From contig KE546976.1 in assembly GCA_000442125.1 (NCBI GenBank), positions 62,001-126,000 on the forward strand: a stretch of DNA of 64,000 nt, written 5' to 3'. Source of the DNA: Opeltia flavorubescens (lineage: Eukaryota > Ascomycota > Lecanoromycetes > Teloschistales > Teloschistaceae). Position numbers and translations under genes: made by a program. This document shows positions 21,804-32,548 of this stretch, one piece after another. Position 1 is the stretch's first letter, and every line of letters begins with the position of its first letter. The notes under the pieces are model-generated. The model was not told where the DNA came from. It saw only the letters and a program-made list of their open reading frames with translations, and made no database searches.

Positions 21804-22984
21804 CTAGTCGACATCCAGCGCTTCAAGCTCCCCGCACCCCAATATCATCAGCTTTGGTCGGAACTCCATAGGCCGCTCCTTTGTACGTGGGTAGCACGCT
21901 CTACGCCATTCAATAGCTGGTTCCTTCCCTTCTCGGTCCACATCAACAGCGCCATAATCAGGTTTTTCGGAAGCATCTTCCTTATTCTCCTCATCTTCCT
22001 CTTCCTCCCCCTCATCATCATCATCATCATCGTCATCAATCGAAATCCCCTCTTCATCAGTAGAGCTGCACTTATTATCAACCTTCGCCTCATACGCGTT
22101 CTTTCTCCTCTCAGCCACCTCCAAATCAACCTTCTCCAACCCCATCATCATTTCCGCCTCCTCATGAGGATCAAAAGGACGGAGTCTCAACTTATCGGCC
22201 AATCCTTGAAACATCCGGCGTTGCTCTTCGTCCGGCTCTGGCTTCAGCGCTTCGTGGATGGTAGCGCTGGCCATGTAAGGCACAATTTTGCACATAATTG
22301 AAGTCCGTAGGGAGATCTCCTTGACCGGGAGAATGAGATACGCTTCGGCAATGAAGTTGTAATCGGAAGATGGAGATCCATGGAATAATTTGATAGTCTT
22401 ATTCATGAGAAAGTACAGCCTCATGGGGGAGTATGTAGAAAAGGCCTGCTACCTGGTCAGCGAAGAGGTGTGTATCTCTGGAAGTATTTATTGGCAGAAA
22501 GATCTCTTCCAGTCGGAAGATTTCCTACCTGGATATCATTCTCGAACCCCGCTCCCCCATTCCATCTTACGAAATTGTGGTAAAAGTAATCGGTCTCCTT
22601 ATCATGCCTGGTCCACATTTCTCCCGCCAACATTCCGTTATACTGCGGTCCCGGGCTATCAAATTCAGGCGCGACAATCTCGTCAGGGCGAAGATGTGAA
22701 GAGGTCTTGCAGGCACCATCAAGACATCTGGATAGGCGGAGCCACCCTTCAATACGCTCCTCGAAAGACATATCGAAGAGATAATTGCCTATCATCTTTG
22801 TCATCTCCTCAGGCAGGTTGTGTAGAGCTGCTGATGAGGGAGCATGTCGGACGCAGCACTGGAGAGTAGTGATAGCTGGTTTAGTCTGAACGTAGGCTTC
22901 AAGACGAGCGCAAAGCTGTGGTAGAGAAACTCGTGCAGCGAATGCGATGGTAAGATCTCGAGACTGTACCAGATCATCCTCCAT
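21804..22984 (-). CDS. Tandem family member A
   Basis: Two exons (22984-22529, 22445-21804) give 365 residues; an upstream in-frame ATG (23056) would add 24. Exon 1 holds the family core: LTIAFAARVSLPQLCARLEA, a Cys/Arg-rich helix, then NLPEEMTKMIGNYLF, which resembles the first helix of an F-box (LPxE..xxI), and IEGWLRLSRCLDGAC. Exon 2 begins AFSTYSPMRLYFL and ends with the family terminus MEFRPKLMILGCGELEALD. This copy alone has an acidic insert with an eight-Asp run (encoded around 22012-22040) followed by a Glu-rich stretch. The family has no name I recognise; a substrate-adaptor role for the F-box-like helix is speculative. Three intact paralogues follow upstream on the same strand. Confidence 0.7.
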
Positions 22985-23805
22985 GAACACGGTCGCGGTC
23001 GTTAATTCGTGGGTTGGAGATTCGATGGACGGTGGTATGACAGAGGGCTGACGCAATGTAATGATGTAAGAATCTTGTGGGGACGAAGAAGAAGAGAGCG
23101 GTGGATTCTTTCACATGTATGTGTGCTAGGGTTGTCAGAAATATATTCCATGTTTCTTGTTGTTTTATGCTGATGAAGCTAGACTCTTGTTTGTCAAAAG
23201 ATATCTGTTGTTGGTAACATCAATATTGTCACAAATCAAAAATACCAACATAAAGCTGTAGTCGTACATCTTGGCAATCATCACATAATCAAATACTGTG
23301 GCTGCTTCGAACAGAAATCACACACAGAGGTTTAATCCCACGACCATGTGATTCAAAGTCACGCAATTGCGATGCTAGAGCAAGGTAGCTCAGTTATGGA
23401 GGCCATATCGTAAATCATGTAAGGAAGTCAATAGGAAATCCAATGCTCGAGATCGAGCTATTCAAGCATCCGAGTTGAGACGCAGCATGGGTGCCTTTCA
23501 CACTACAATCCAGGCTTCCTTCACAGAGTCAGGCATAGGACCATTCCCAGTACACGTGATTACAAAAGTCCAAGCTACCATGACGACTAGGACTGGCGTC
23601 ATGGTAAATCGCAAGTCGTCTCAAAAACGCAACGTCACGAATTCCAAATGAGAGCTCTAATACAAGGCAAGATTGCGCTGTATGACCGTATTTCGCATCT
23701 AGGAAAGCGCCAAGAAAATGAGTGGGAAAATCTTGTAATGCTTGTATTTCATCTTTCAACCTTTCAATCAGGCCAATAAGGGCGCTTTCACCGCGATGGA
23801 GGAGG
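22985..23805. other. Spacer between family members A and B
   Basis: It contains the upstream region of A and the probable 3' UTR of B. A 104-codon minus-strand frame at 23529-23843 overlaps the end of B in another frame and looks spurious. Nothing else was seen. Confidence 0.4.
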
Positions 23806-24949
23806 TTACTCAGGGACCATGTTTCTCGCTTGAAAATCTCCACACGTCAAAAACATTAGCTGAGGCTTGAATTCGACCGTTTCCGAAGTTTTAGGCAAGG
23901 CACGCCAGGATAGTGTCTGCTCCGATACGTTCCCGTGGTTGCTGGCGATAGATTGACTTGACTTCAAATCCTGCCTGCTTTCTATATTGGTTCCAATCCT
24001 CACATAGTCGTCTTCTTCCACATAATCGCCGTAGATACGGGAATCCTGGCTTTTGGATATAGGTGGCCGCGGGAATTTCCAATCGTCGTAGTCGGCAATT
24101 TGCTTAAGCTTCAGGATGGATGCGAATCTCTCGAAAGATTTGCATTGGTCGCCCGTTATTTCTTTGAAGAGTGAAATATTGAGAGCACCTTCGATGTAGA
24201 GAGGAGTGTGACCGTATCGCGTATAGCTCTCAATTGGTGTTCGAGCAAGCGAAAAAATCAAAAAGGCTTTGACGAGGGTAGCCCATCCCAGAAAACCGTC
24301 GGTGTAATGCTTTTTGAAAATGATGTATGGGCGAATGCCAGTATCATGAGCAAGAGTCTGTCCGGTTTGAAACTGTTAGCCAAGACTTTGAAAGTTTCAC
24401 AAAGGGTTCCGGATGTGATTGTGGTATCGTAGATCATAGGCAATTGAGGAAGTCTTGGTGTACGTACGTCGATAGTTTCCACGACGTTCGGATTCTGTTG
24501 GAGACGAGTCATCAGCTAGGATTTCACGAAGTTACCGGGACAATGTAGATGACGGCAGGAATTACAAATAATCATCGAAGTCTCAATAGCTCTTGTGTGT
24601 ATGTACGCACCAAACGATGGACCGCAGCCCAGTGTGGAGATGTGCGGTCTGTATTACACATCCTAGTCCATTCCTCCAACTTAGCTTGATGGAGCTTTGC
24701 AGATGTAGAAGTCCGAACCCAGTCTCGGATCTCAGCATCGTGATTCAAATCGTAGAGCTCCCTGGATATCATCGAAATGACCACTGGCGGTAAGCTTCTG
24801 ATGACTGGTGAATGTGCACCTTGGATGGCAAGTCGGAATGCAGTTGTACTCGTTTGGGTATTACAATAGGCTTGCAGGCCAGCACAAAGCTTCGGTAGGG
24901 GTACCCTCACGGCCCATGCTGTAGTGAGAACTTCAGGTTCGGGCAGCAT
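23806..24949 (-). CDS. Tandem family member B (divergent)
   Basis: Three exons (24949-24611, 24515-24468, 24357-23806) give 312 residues. Exon 1 has the core in weakened form: LTTAWAVRVPLPKLCAGLQA, SLPPVVISMISRELYDL, IRDWVRT. An extra 16-codon exon follows, and exon 3 starts TLAHDTGIRPYIIFKKHY, matching TTEQNHGIRPYVMVNHH of member C. The terminus VEFKPQLMFLTCGDFQA is conserved. The second Cys of the CLxxxC segment and the surrounding SHL are missing, and the LPEE motif has become LPPV, so this copy may be drifting, but its frame is intact. Function is unknown, as for the other members. Confidence 0.65.
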
Positions 24950-26269
24950 GACGGCGATGAAATATAATTTGAGAAAGAAAGGATCGGAAGTCTACGAAGT
25001 CAGGTGGTAATTTAAATATGATTGTGGCAGGCCAATCAAATGAAGCACACTGAGCCAATACGCGGGATCCCTGATACGCTAGGCTTCATCGGGAGCTTGG
25101 GCAATTGGCTTCACATATACCTCAGCCTATGTCTTAAGGCCGTCAGTGCTCTGGTCTACAAGAAATACATGCCAATACGGTGGCCGTAGACCAGCGACGA
25201 TGGCGTCCAAAATCACGGTAAGTCTCCCACGTTAGAATTGTGCTACCGGGATTGTAAGTTTGTATCCTATCCCTTGCTATGGCACTAAAAGTAGGGGCTA
25301 TCAGGACTATGTCGCCTTCGTCTCATTCTTGATCGCTATACAGGCTCATAGTCGATGATGTTACCGAATTATCAGATATATGTTTAAGACTACTAGAATG
25401 TCGATCTATCATAGAGGGTGTACGCCAAGCTTTTTGATGCAGGGGATGGGAAAATTAATCGTTTTAGATTTGAACCCTTTCTATACTTGTGGCCATTCTG
25501 GTAAGGGGATTTCCACCTCATATCTTTTGTGTTTCATGTCGATAGTAATGAGTCCAAATTGAAAAGAAAATACCGACAGTGGAATAGGAGACGCCTTCTT
25601 TTACGAGAAACTACCTTGTCTAAGAACCCTTATTCGAACGAGCATTTAGTGGAACACCTGTTTGAACTATCTGACTGCTAGCTGTTTTGAACTCAACCCC
25701 GACTGTTGTAGACTTAACAGGACAGGAAATGGTCGTATTGCAACCTACGGTCTAGGCTTCCTTTCGTCGTTGCAACAGTGGTAATGATTTCGACATCAAA
25801 TCTATCTTAGTAGCTGTCAAATGAAATTCTGCACTAAAAGGGGGTCCCACAGTGGGCTTGATTCAGTGCAGAATATAGGTTGATTTTGGCTATTGACAGT
25901 AGCACTAGCCAACGAATTGCAGACTGAAAATATACACTGCGATGCGGAAATCCATGTTATAGTCGTATATATAAGGGCGTGCGGCATTGCCGCACACGCC
26001 AAGACAAGGAGGCTGTATACGCACTAGTAGATATCGATCAGTTAGCGATAAGCCATCCTAACTGCTAAAGGAAAGAATCACTTTTACTACTACTAGATCT
26101 CTGCACTTACTATTAGAACCCTGGTCTAAATTTGACCTTGCGAACGGGAAAGAAGCATATTCGGTCCCGAAAAAATAACATCAAGTAAGAAAGCAAGTAG
26201 ATTCTCTTCTTTGTATATTATAAGACTCGCATCACTACATTCCACGTCCCTTAGGCTTTTGCCCACTCT
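24950..26269. other. Spacer between family members B and C
   Basis: About 1.3 kb with a degenerate repeat at 25795-25905 (partner of 16045-16140). No gene is supported; a 61-codon frame at 25817-26002 is contained in the repeat. Confidence 0.4.
25795..25905. repeat. Degenerate dispersed repeat, copy 2
   Basis: This is the partner of 16045-16140. Within this copy TGCACT at 25829 and AGTGCA at 25865 form a small inverted pair. Confidence 0.5.
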
Positions 26270-27314
26270 TTATGCATCATTCTCGTAGGGAAAATAGGTG
26301 CGCCATTTCTGCGGTTCAAGTTCTCCACACGCAAGGGCCATAAGCTGAGGTTTGAAATCATACGTCCGCCGTTTAGGCTTCGGTTTATGGTTAACCTGTT
26401 TGTGCCCTTCCTTAAGGTCACTGGATGGCATTTGCCTGTCAATAACTTCAAATTCAAGCTCCAAAGCTCTATCCTCCTCTGGGTCATATGGACGAAGCTT
26501 AAGCTTTGAGGCAGCCGCGCGCAAAGCTTGATGCTGATCGTCGGTTAATCCCTTGAACGACAGCGGATCGAGGACGCTGTTGACAGCGAAAGCAGCAGCG
26601 TTCTCACCAGGCGTTGACATCACGGGGGTTTCCGCGAGAGGGAGTATTAGATAGGCCTGGGGTTCGAATTCGCGATCATCGTCCATAAGCGAGTATTTGG
26701 GGCCTGACCGATGATGGTTCACCATAACATACGGGCGAATGCCATGGTTCTGTTCGGTAGTCTATCAGAAATGATTGTTAGCAAACGTTCAGATGGGCAT
26801 GCGAACCATGACGGGGAGAAGTTTCGGAGTCATTGCAGGCCGAATTATATCCTCGCCATCCTCTAATACGTACCAAGAATTGCTTCGCAACATCCGTATA
26901 TCCGTTCAATATCCTCAAGAACTCTTCCCAGCGCTTGAGACTACCCTGTCCAAGTATTTCTACAGGAAAGCCTTGTAGATTAGAAGGATAGTCCTGAGTA
27001 CGAACGGGTACGCCAGCAAGAATTTGACAGTCCCGATGGAGGGAACAAATATTGCACATACGATCTAAACACCAGGCGATGCGCACCCAGTATTCGATGA
27101 GTTCCTGATAGTATGCTTCGCGAATCTCGTCGGCGATCATCGAAATGATCTCTTCTGGTAAGCGACTCATAGCTGAGGAAGTTGAATGTCGGATGGAAAA
27201 GCGAAATGCTGTAATCCACGAGCTTGTATCAACCAGAGCTGTGAGTCGAGCGCAAAGCTGGGGCAGCGAAACTCTCGCCGCCCATGCAACGGTCAATTTC
27301 TGAGGCTGTAGCAT
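26270..27314 (-). CDS. Tandem family member C
   Basis: Two exons (27314-26874, 26761-26270) give 310 residues. Core: LTVAWAARVSLPQLCARLTA, an FRFSIRHS segment, RLPEEIISMIADEIRE (F-box-like first helix) and IEYWVRIAWCLDRMCNICSL. The end of exon 1 (KRWEEFLRILNGYTDVAKQF) is shared with member D. Exon 2: GIRPYVMVNHH, then a segment with ILPLAETP and a helix LRAAASKLKLRPYDPEEDRA, ending YDFKPQLMALACGELEPQKW. The start at 27314 is chosen because member B starts at the same place; an upstream in-frame ATG at 27377 adds 21 residues. No signal peptide, membrane span or catalytic motif is visible. Confidence 0.7.
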
Positions 27315-28009
27315 AGTGGTGACTGTGATTGTGTATAGGTTTAAGGCTGTTCTGGTAAGAGTTGAAACCAAGCTCAATTTTTATTTCATGTCATCTTTAT
27401 AATAATGGTCATCGCACGGACGCAAAAGCTGCTCTTTGTATTGCTGCACAACGGATGAATAAAGAAGCATAGGTATCCTTATAAGAGTAACAACGAAATT
27501 GTTATTAGCATAAGTTGTACCCTTCTTTGTTCACTCAAAGAAACTTTTCCAGACCGGTCGCGTGTCACTAAGGCTCGAGGTATTAATTTCTTCTCACGGT
27601 AAAGTCTATACCTGATCGACTACAAGAACGGCGTCATCTCGTGCCATGTTAGCTTCTGTCTGAAGGGACACAAAATTCCCATGTTAGAAAGACGGCCAGC
27701 TTGGATCAGCTTCGATCGAGAAGGGGGCCTGATCTCAAGTACCCTTTAATGGTCTCTTGCAAGAACAAGCAATACGTAGAACTTGACATGATTGTAGATA
27801 TCATAAATAAGATCCTTGCCGATACACATGGCAAATACTCGGTCCATACAACGGTCTTACTATTACACATCATTAAAAATCCTGAAAATGCTGGAACAAA
27901 CCTTAAAACATAGATAAATTCTACCTTCTTCAACCTAATCCCAATCCCGAACCCAAAAAAAACAAATACCTCGTCCTTATTCTGCCTCCATACGATTTCA
28001 ACGTCCAAA
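27315..28009. other. Spacer between family members C and D
   Basis: This stretch holds the upstream region of C and 3' flank of D. No supported gene or repeat was seen. Confidence 0.4.
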
Positions 28010-29059
28010 TTAGGCGCAACCGTGGGTTTTCCAGAAATGCGCCTGCAATCCGCCAAAGGCAGCCACATCTTCCACGCCTAAGACCCCAAATTCAGGCTGG
28101 AATTTCCAGTTTTTTCCATCTCTGTGTGGTAATGACAGCACGAGCGGTTTGATTTTGGATGTGTCTTCTGGCCCGTTCGTATCCGGAACGTAATCAAGCT
28201 CTCTATCTGACATCGTGCCAGTACCTCGCTCATTACTATCCTCAACGTTCCCGGAAATACGCGTTCCAAAGACCTTGTCGATATCCAGGTCATGGTTATA
28301 TATCTGGTCGCTCAATTGCTCTTCCTCGTGCTCATCATAAGGATGAAGTTTCAGCATAGTAGCCGCAGCATGAAACTCTTGAATCCGAGCATCTGAAGGA
28401 TGTTGCCCACTTGAAGGAGCCCAACTTAATCGTTGTTCGAAGGGATCATAAATAATAATATAAGCGTACGTATCTTTGAAGCCTCCAGGTCCGTCGTGCG
28501 GAGGCTCTTCGATACAGAATAGTGGGATAATGGGCGAATACTTGGAGAAGCACTGTCAAAGTTAGCCAGAATTGCTCACGAAAAGCACCAGTAGAGAACA
28601 TACCTGAACGCGTTTCGCAAAGGCTGAGTCACCTTCCAGATTCATCAAACTCTCACGGAAATCCTCCACGTCCTTCGCATGTCTCTCCCGCGCTATCAGG
28701 GCCATCTTCGACTCATAGGCCTCGGTAAAGTTATCGTAGCCCGGGGGACAGAGTTCAGCATAGGAAAGATGCGACACGCTACCACATTCCTCCCTGAGGC
28801 ATATTTCAAGCCGAACCCATTTTTCGATCTCATCCTCGAAGGCCATTTGACGGACCTGGTCCCCGATCATAGATACAAGCTCCTCCGGTACCTTGTTTAA
28901 AATAGATTCTGGAGGTACATGTCGGAAAATAGCTCGAAAGGCGGTGATACCAGGCTGAGTCTCAACATGGGCCACTAGTCGGGCGCAAAGCTGCGGTAGA
29001 GAAACTTGTGCATGATAAGTAACAGGAATATAGTGGTATGAGCTCCAATGTCTTACCAT
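28010..29059 (-). CDS. Tandem family member D
   Basis: Two exons (29059-28604, 28552-28010) give 332 residues. Core: VSLPQLCARLVAHVETQPG, ITAFRAIFRHVPP, KVPEELVSMIGDQVRQM and IEKWVRLEICLREECGSVSHL. The exon 1 end (DVEDFRESLMNLEGDSAFAKRVQ) matches member C. Exon 2 begins CFSKYSPIIPLF, equivalent to AFSTYSPMRLYF of member A, and has YAYIIIYDPFEQRL and MLKLHPYDEHEEEQL. The shared C-terminal motif is partly preserved (WKFQPEFGVLGVED), then the protein runs on for about 15 more residues. The initiator shown is the only ATG before the core. Function is unknown. Confidence 0.7.
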
Positions 29060-31439
29060 GATCTCGACTCTTGAGGTTCTTATAGTGATCGTGTTGGTCA
29101 GTAGAGTATGATTTTGCTGTCGAAAGTGTATTTGATTGTGAAAGGAAAGGAGATGGAATCAGAAGTTGCCAGACGTATATAGGCCTCTAAAAAATGTCTT
29201 TGTTCTGTACAAAGGATTGCATCTGTGTCGATCAACCATCAGCACGCCTCTTTTGATATTCTGCCTCATGGGCCAACAATTTCCTAGAAGTGACAAGACT
29301 TTTGAGTATCTACTATCATCATGAGAAGATGAACATTGTGTTTCACGCCAAGAGTCGTTGTTGACTAGGATAACGTAATTCGAACTTGAGGCCTCCGGAC
29401 GTCTGCCCGCATGAAGATGAACTCTTTGTTCTCCCTTTGACCAATAATGCAGATATGGGAGGCTTTTGTTTGAACGAGGAACGCCAGAGATGGGGATTAT
29501 CGTTTGGAGCAGTTGATTCAAGACCGTATAACTGAATATGCCATAAGTCCAGACAGTGGATAATAAGCCGATCATCGAGGGAGAGACACCTTCTTGCACT
29601 AGAAATCAGCACCATCTATATGAATTCCTTGTTAGACAGGTGTGTTACCATTAATTTGACACAGATACAGGAGGCTCAGCTTGCTTCACGTCCACTTCCG
29701 AAGGTATCCTCTCTCTTGTTGCTGTAATGGTCGGTTTTTCACTAATGATCAAATCAAACGGACGAGAAAAGGCTACATCGCGTTTTCCGGTTTGGGTTTT
29801 CTCTTACATTACGTCAGCCATTTATCTTACCTTAGACCGAGTGCAAACGCTTGTCCAGCAGCACCACCTGATATCAGTTAAGAGAAACATACAAGCGATC
29901 CTGTCGATCACAGGCACCAAATATCTCATCAGGAGCGTTAGTACAGGCGGGAATATATAAATACGCACGATATAGCTGACTCCGTCATAGATTTGTACCG
30001 TGCGCTCTATTTCTGATGGACTGAACGACGTTTTAAGACAAATGCTCACGTGTTGTAAGGAGATGCATTGATAACTCGTCACATCGACAGTGTGGAATCA
30101 TATCCAGACCATCCTGGCATTCTCGAAATGGTCTATGACAGACGACAATGGGTGCGAAGTCCTGGATCTGTCGTCCGTTTGATAAGGTGATGCTATTCGA
30201 GATAGACTTCAGAGTGATTTTATTGTGAGATGCTGGCAATACATTCATTCTCCAGGATTACTTGGTTATACATGATCGACCCTGAATCCGGGAATAGAGA
30301 TATAAAATCAGCCTTGGCATATCCCTGTCCCAAATTTTAGTGTCATGCAGGGAGGTATTTGCACTGCGCTTGATGAGACTGAGTGGCGGATGCTGGCGGT
30401 CGACGAAACGGGGGCCGCGCTTCTTGAACCCTACCGCGCTTGAGCTAAACGAGCGATTATCATGGCTCGTCAAGTGAAACTTTGAGCCGGTTATGATCAG
30501 CTAGCTTGAAACTCCTCAGTCGCTTTACTGCCCAATAACGTTTATTCAACCATCCACGCCATGTTAAAAATGGTTTGCAACGTGAGGGACAACGGCAGCC
30601 GCTAAACTGCCCGCCTAGACTGCCTGTCAGGGGGTGCCTTAGCTATACTCGGGGCTAGGTTTAGCGGCTACCGTAGGCCCTCACGTTGCGAACCATTTTT
30701 AATATGACGTGCCATCTACGCCCTTATATCTTTAACCCATCTGCTTTTTATACTTTGGTGCGATTGCTTTACAAGACTTTTGATACAAATACAATTTTAC
30801 CGCTTGCAATGATTTCGCAAGGCGGCGGACTTTTTCCAGGGTGGAGTTTAATATATTCTGATAAGGCAATTCATTTTCACGATAAAACTCAAAGCTGTAC
30901 TTGTTCTAATTTGGAATTTGCCTCATTGTATTACTGCTTACTGCATGGGGATCTGCTGTATACATCACGATCATAGTCCACGAAGAGTTACCCCAAAAAA
31001 TTAATAATCATTTGATATAAGACTATAGATTCTCGATAAATATGCTTTAATCTCATCCAGCGCCTAGAATTGCTACATGTACTTCCTTCCATTCTTCAAC
31101 AAGTAATATTTTGGTAGCAGTGAGCCAAACTCCAGTACTCACACAAAAGGAAAATACAAAATCCCAATCTCCCTCCATTTACACTATGGAGATGGGGGTA
31201 TTGGAGGGAAAAGGAGGGGTGGATGGGAAGGGTGGGCGAAAATGCTCTGCGGAGATAGGTGGTATTAGTAGGAGATGTCAATGGTCGTATAAAAGATACG
31301 AAGGACGAATATTGAGGTTTGGATGGCCGATCAAGTCATACCTGGTTGCTGGCTCATTTGGAAAACCTTACCAGGATATACACCCTTGATTCATAAAGTC
31401 TCCAACTTCCAGTACCTCCAACCAATCCGCCCACTGCTA
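29060..31439. other. Gene-poor spacer with MITE
   Basis: About 2.4 kb separates member D from the decayed member E. It contains the MITE at 30555-30712. Open frames of up to 146 codons (29159-29599) resemble neither the tandem family nor anything else I know. A possible remnant of the second exon of member E lies near 31180-31240. Confidence 0.45.
30555..30712. mobile_element. 158-bp MITE with terminal inverted repeats and 5-bp target duplication
   Basis: The ends are CACGCCATGTTAAAAATGG on the left and the reverse complement of CACGTCATATTAAAAATGG on the right. Pairing continues inward through GCAACGTGAGGG and AGCCGCTAAAC, so about 60 bases of each arm match. CCATC flanks both sides (30550-30554 and 30713-30717), consistent with a 5-bp target-site duplication. 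There is no coding capacity. The transposase superfamily cannot be assigned from this alone. Confidence 0.8.
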
Positions 31440-31818
31440 TAGCTACAACAATTCTCGGACATTTTGGAAAGAGGTGGTGTCTTTGAGGAATCTAGTATAG
31501 TCATCGACATCGTTCATCGCGTCAAATTGATCTCCTGGATGCGGCCGCGCGTGCCAATTTTTCGGGAAAAAAGTTGTCTCGATATTTGATATCTTTTATC
31601 TACGGCTCGATACCGTGCTGGTAGAAATCATGTTCTGCGGGCTTTGGAGGCGATCATCGCTATGAGGGGTTGTCAAGAGTTGATGATGGAGGTGTATGGT
31701 TGATTACGCAGCGGGATGTTGTGGTGGTCGATTTGGTCAAGTTATGAGCTACTAGACGAGCGCAAAGTTGAGGGAATGAGACTTTCATGGTGAACGCGAT
31801 GGTGAAGTCTTGTGGCAT
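31440..31818 (-). pseudogene. Tandem family member E (decayed)
   Basis: Starting at the ATG at 31818, the frame reads MPQDFTIAFTMKVSFPQLCA and continues ARLVAH, clearly the family core. It then runs through VINHTPPSSTLDN to an in-frame stop where intact copies have LPEEI. Shifting frame restores the AMIAS segment (equivalent of SMIAD), and further on DDYTRFLKDTTSFQNVREL matches the exon 1 end of members C and D. So the copy has at least one stop and frame change, and most of exon 2 is not recognisable. It is the most upstream member of the array. Confidence 0.7.
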
Positions 31819-32548
31819 TGTGATGGTTGATTGGGTTCTCCTGGTGGGGGAGAGAGAGAAGAGTCATCATTTTCCAAGGCACAACCTCTGATTCTCGGCA
31901 GTGGAGATCCAGAAGCAAATATATACAATCCGTTCGAAAGAAAACAAACAACGACAAAGGCAAAGAGATTTTATACATAGTTTAACAGAAACCACATAAG
32001 GATCTCGAAAGATGTCGAGAAAAAAAGGAGGGGCAAATTCCATATCAAGGACGGTGTTAGTTTAACAGCCTGGCTGAGGGAATGGCTAAGTAAATCATCC
32101 AAAGATTGAATATCAACACACAGAGGGAATACACTTACTCAGTGGCATCATCCATCAGTAGGGACCGCATTGAATAGCTACTACTGCAATAAATAGAGTT
32201 TCATGGACCGAACAAAAAGTAAAAAAGGGCGCAAAAAGTAGGGTTGTTTAGTGTTTGAAACACGTTCAATCCAAATTTCAATCCCCGTGATACTGATGAA
32301 AATTAACTATGATTGAGGAGGAGTGTAAGCATCATTTCTACACTTATAGCGATGCACCACTATTTACCTCCCCCCCCACCCCCCNNNNNNNNNNNNNNNN
32401 NNNNNNNNNNNNNNNNNNNNNNNNNNNNNNNNNNCCCCCCCTATCATCCCACAACTCAAGTAATAAGATCATTACGCCCAATCCACCGATCCCCCCTCAT
32501 CCATCTTCGCCCCATTTGGAAATCTAGCCAAGAGACACTTTCATATCT
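31819..32548. other. Spacer containing assembly gap
   Basis: It holds the 50-base run of N at 32385-32434, flanked on both sides by poly-C (about 32370-32384 and 32435-32440). The gap probably marks a homopolymer the assembly could not cross. No gene was seen. Confidence 0.5.
32385..32434. other. Assembly gap (50 N)
   Basis: Fifty consecutive N, flanked by poly-C on both sides. The fixed round length suggests a placeholder, not a measured distance. Confidence 0.95.

Noticed and set aside
22012-22040. Microsatellite (ATC)n as a non-coding repeat
   Set aside because: It lies in the coding frame of member A, where it encodes an Asp run, so it is reported as part of the protein.
21666-22301. 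211-codon plus-strand open frame over the end of family member A
   Set aside because: It is the antisense shadow of exon 2 of member A. Its Ile/His-rich composition follows from the Asp/Glu-coding repeat on the other strand.
29159-29599. 146-codon minus-strand frame, possible sixth array member
   Set aside because: None of the family motifs (SLPQLCARL, LPEE, FKPQL) is present in any frame.
32385-32434. Biological junction at the N run
   Set aside because: Fifty N flanked by poly-C is an assembly placeholder.
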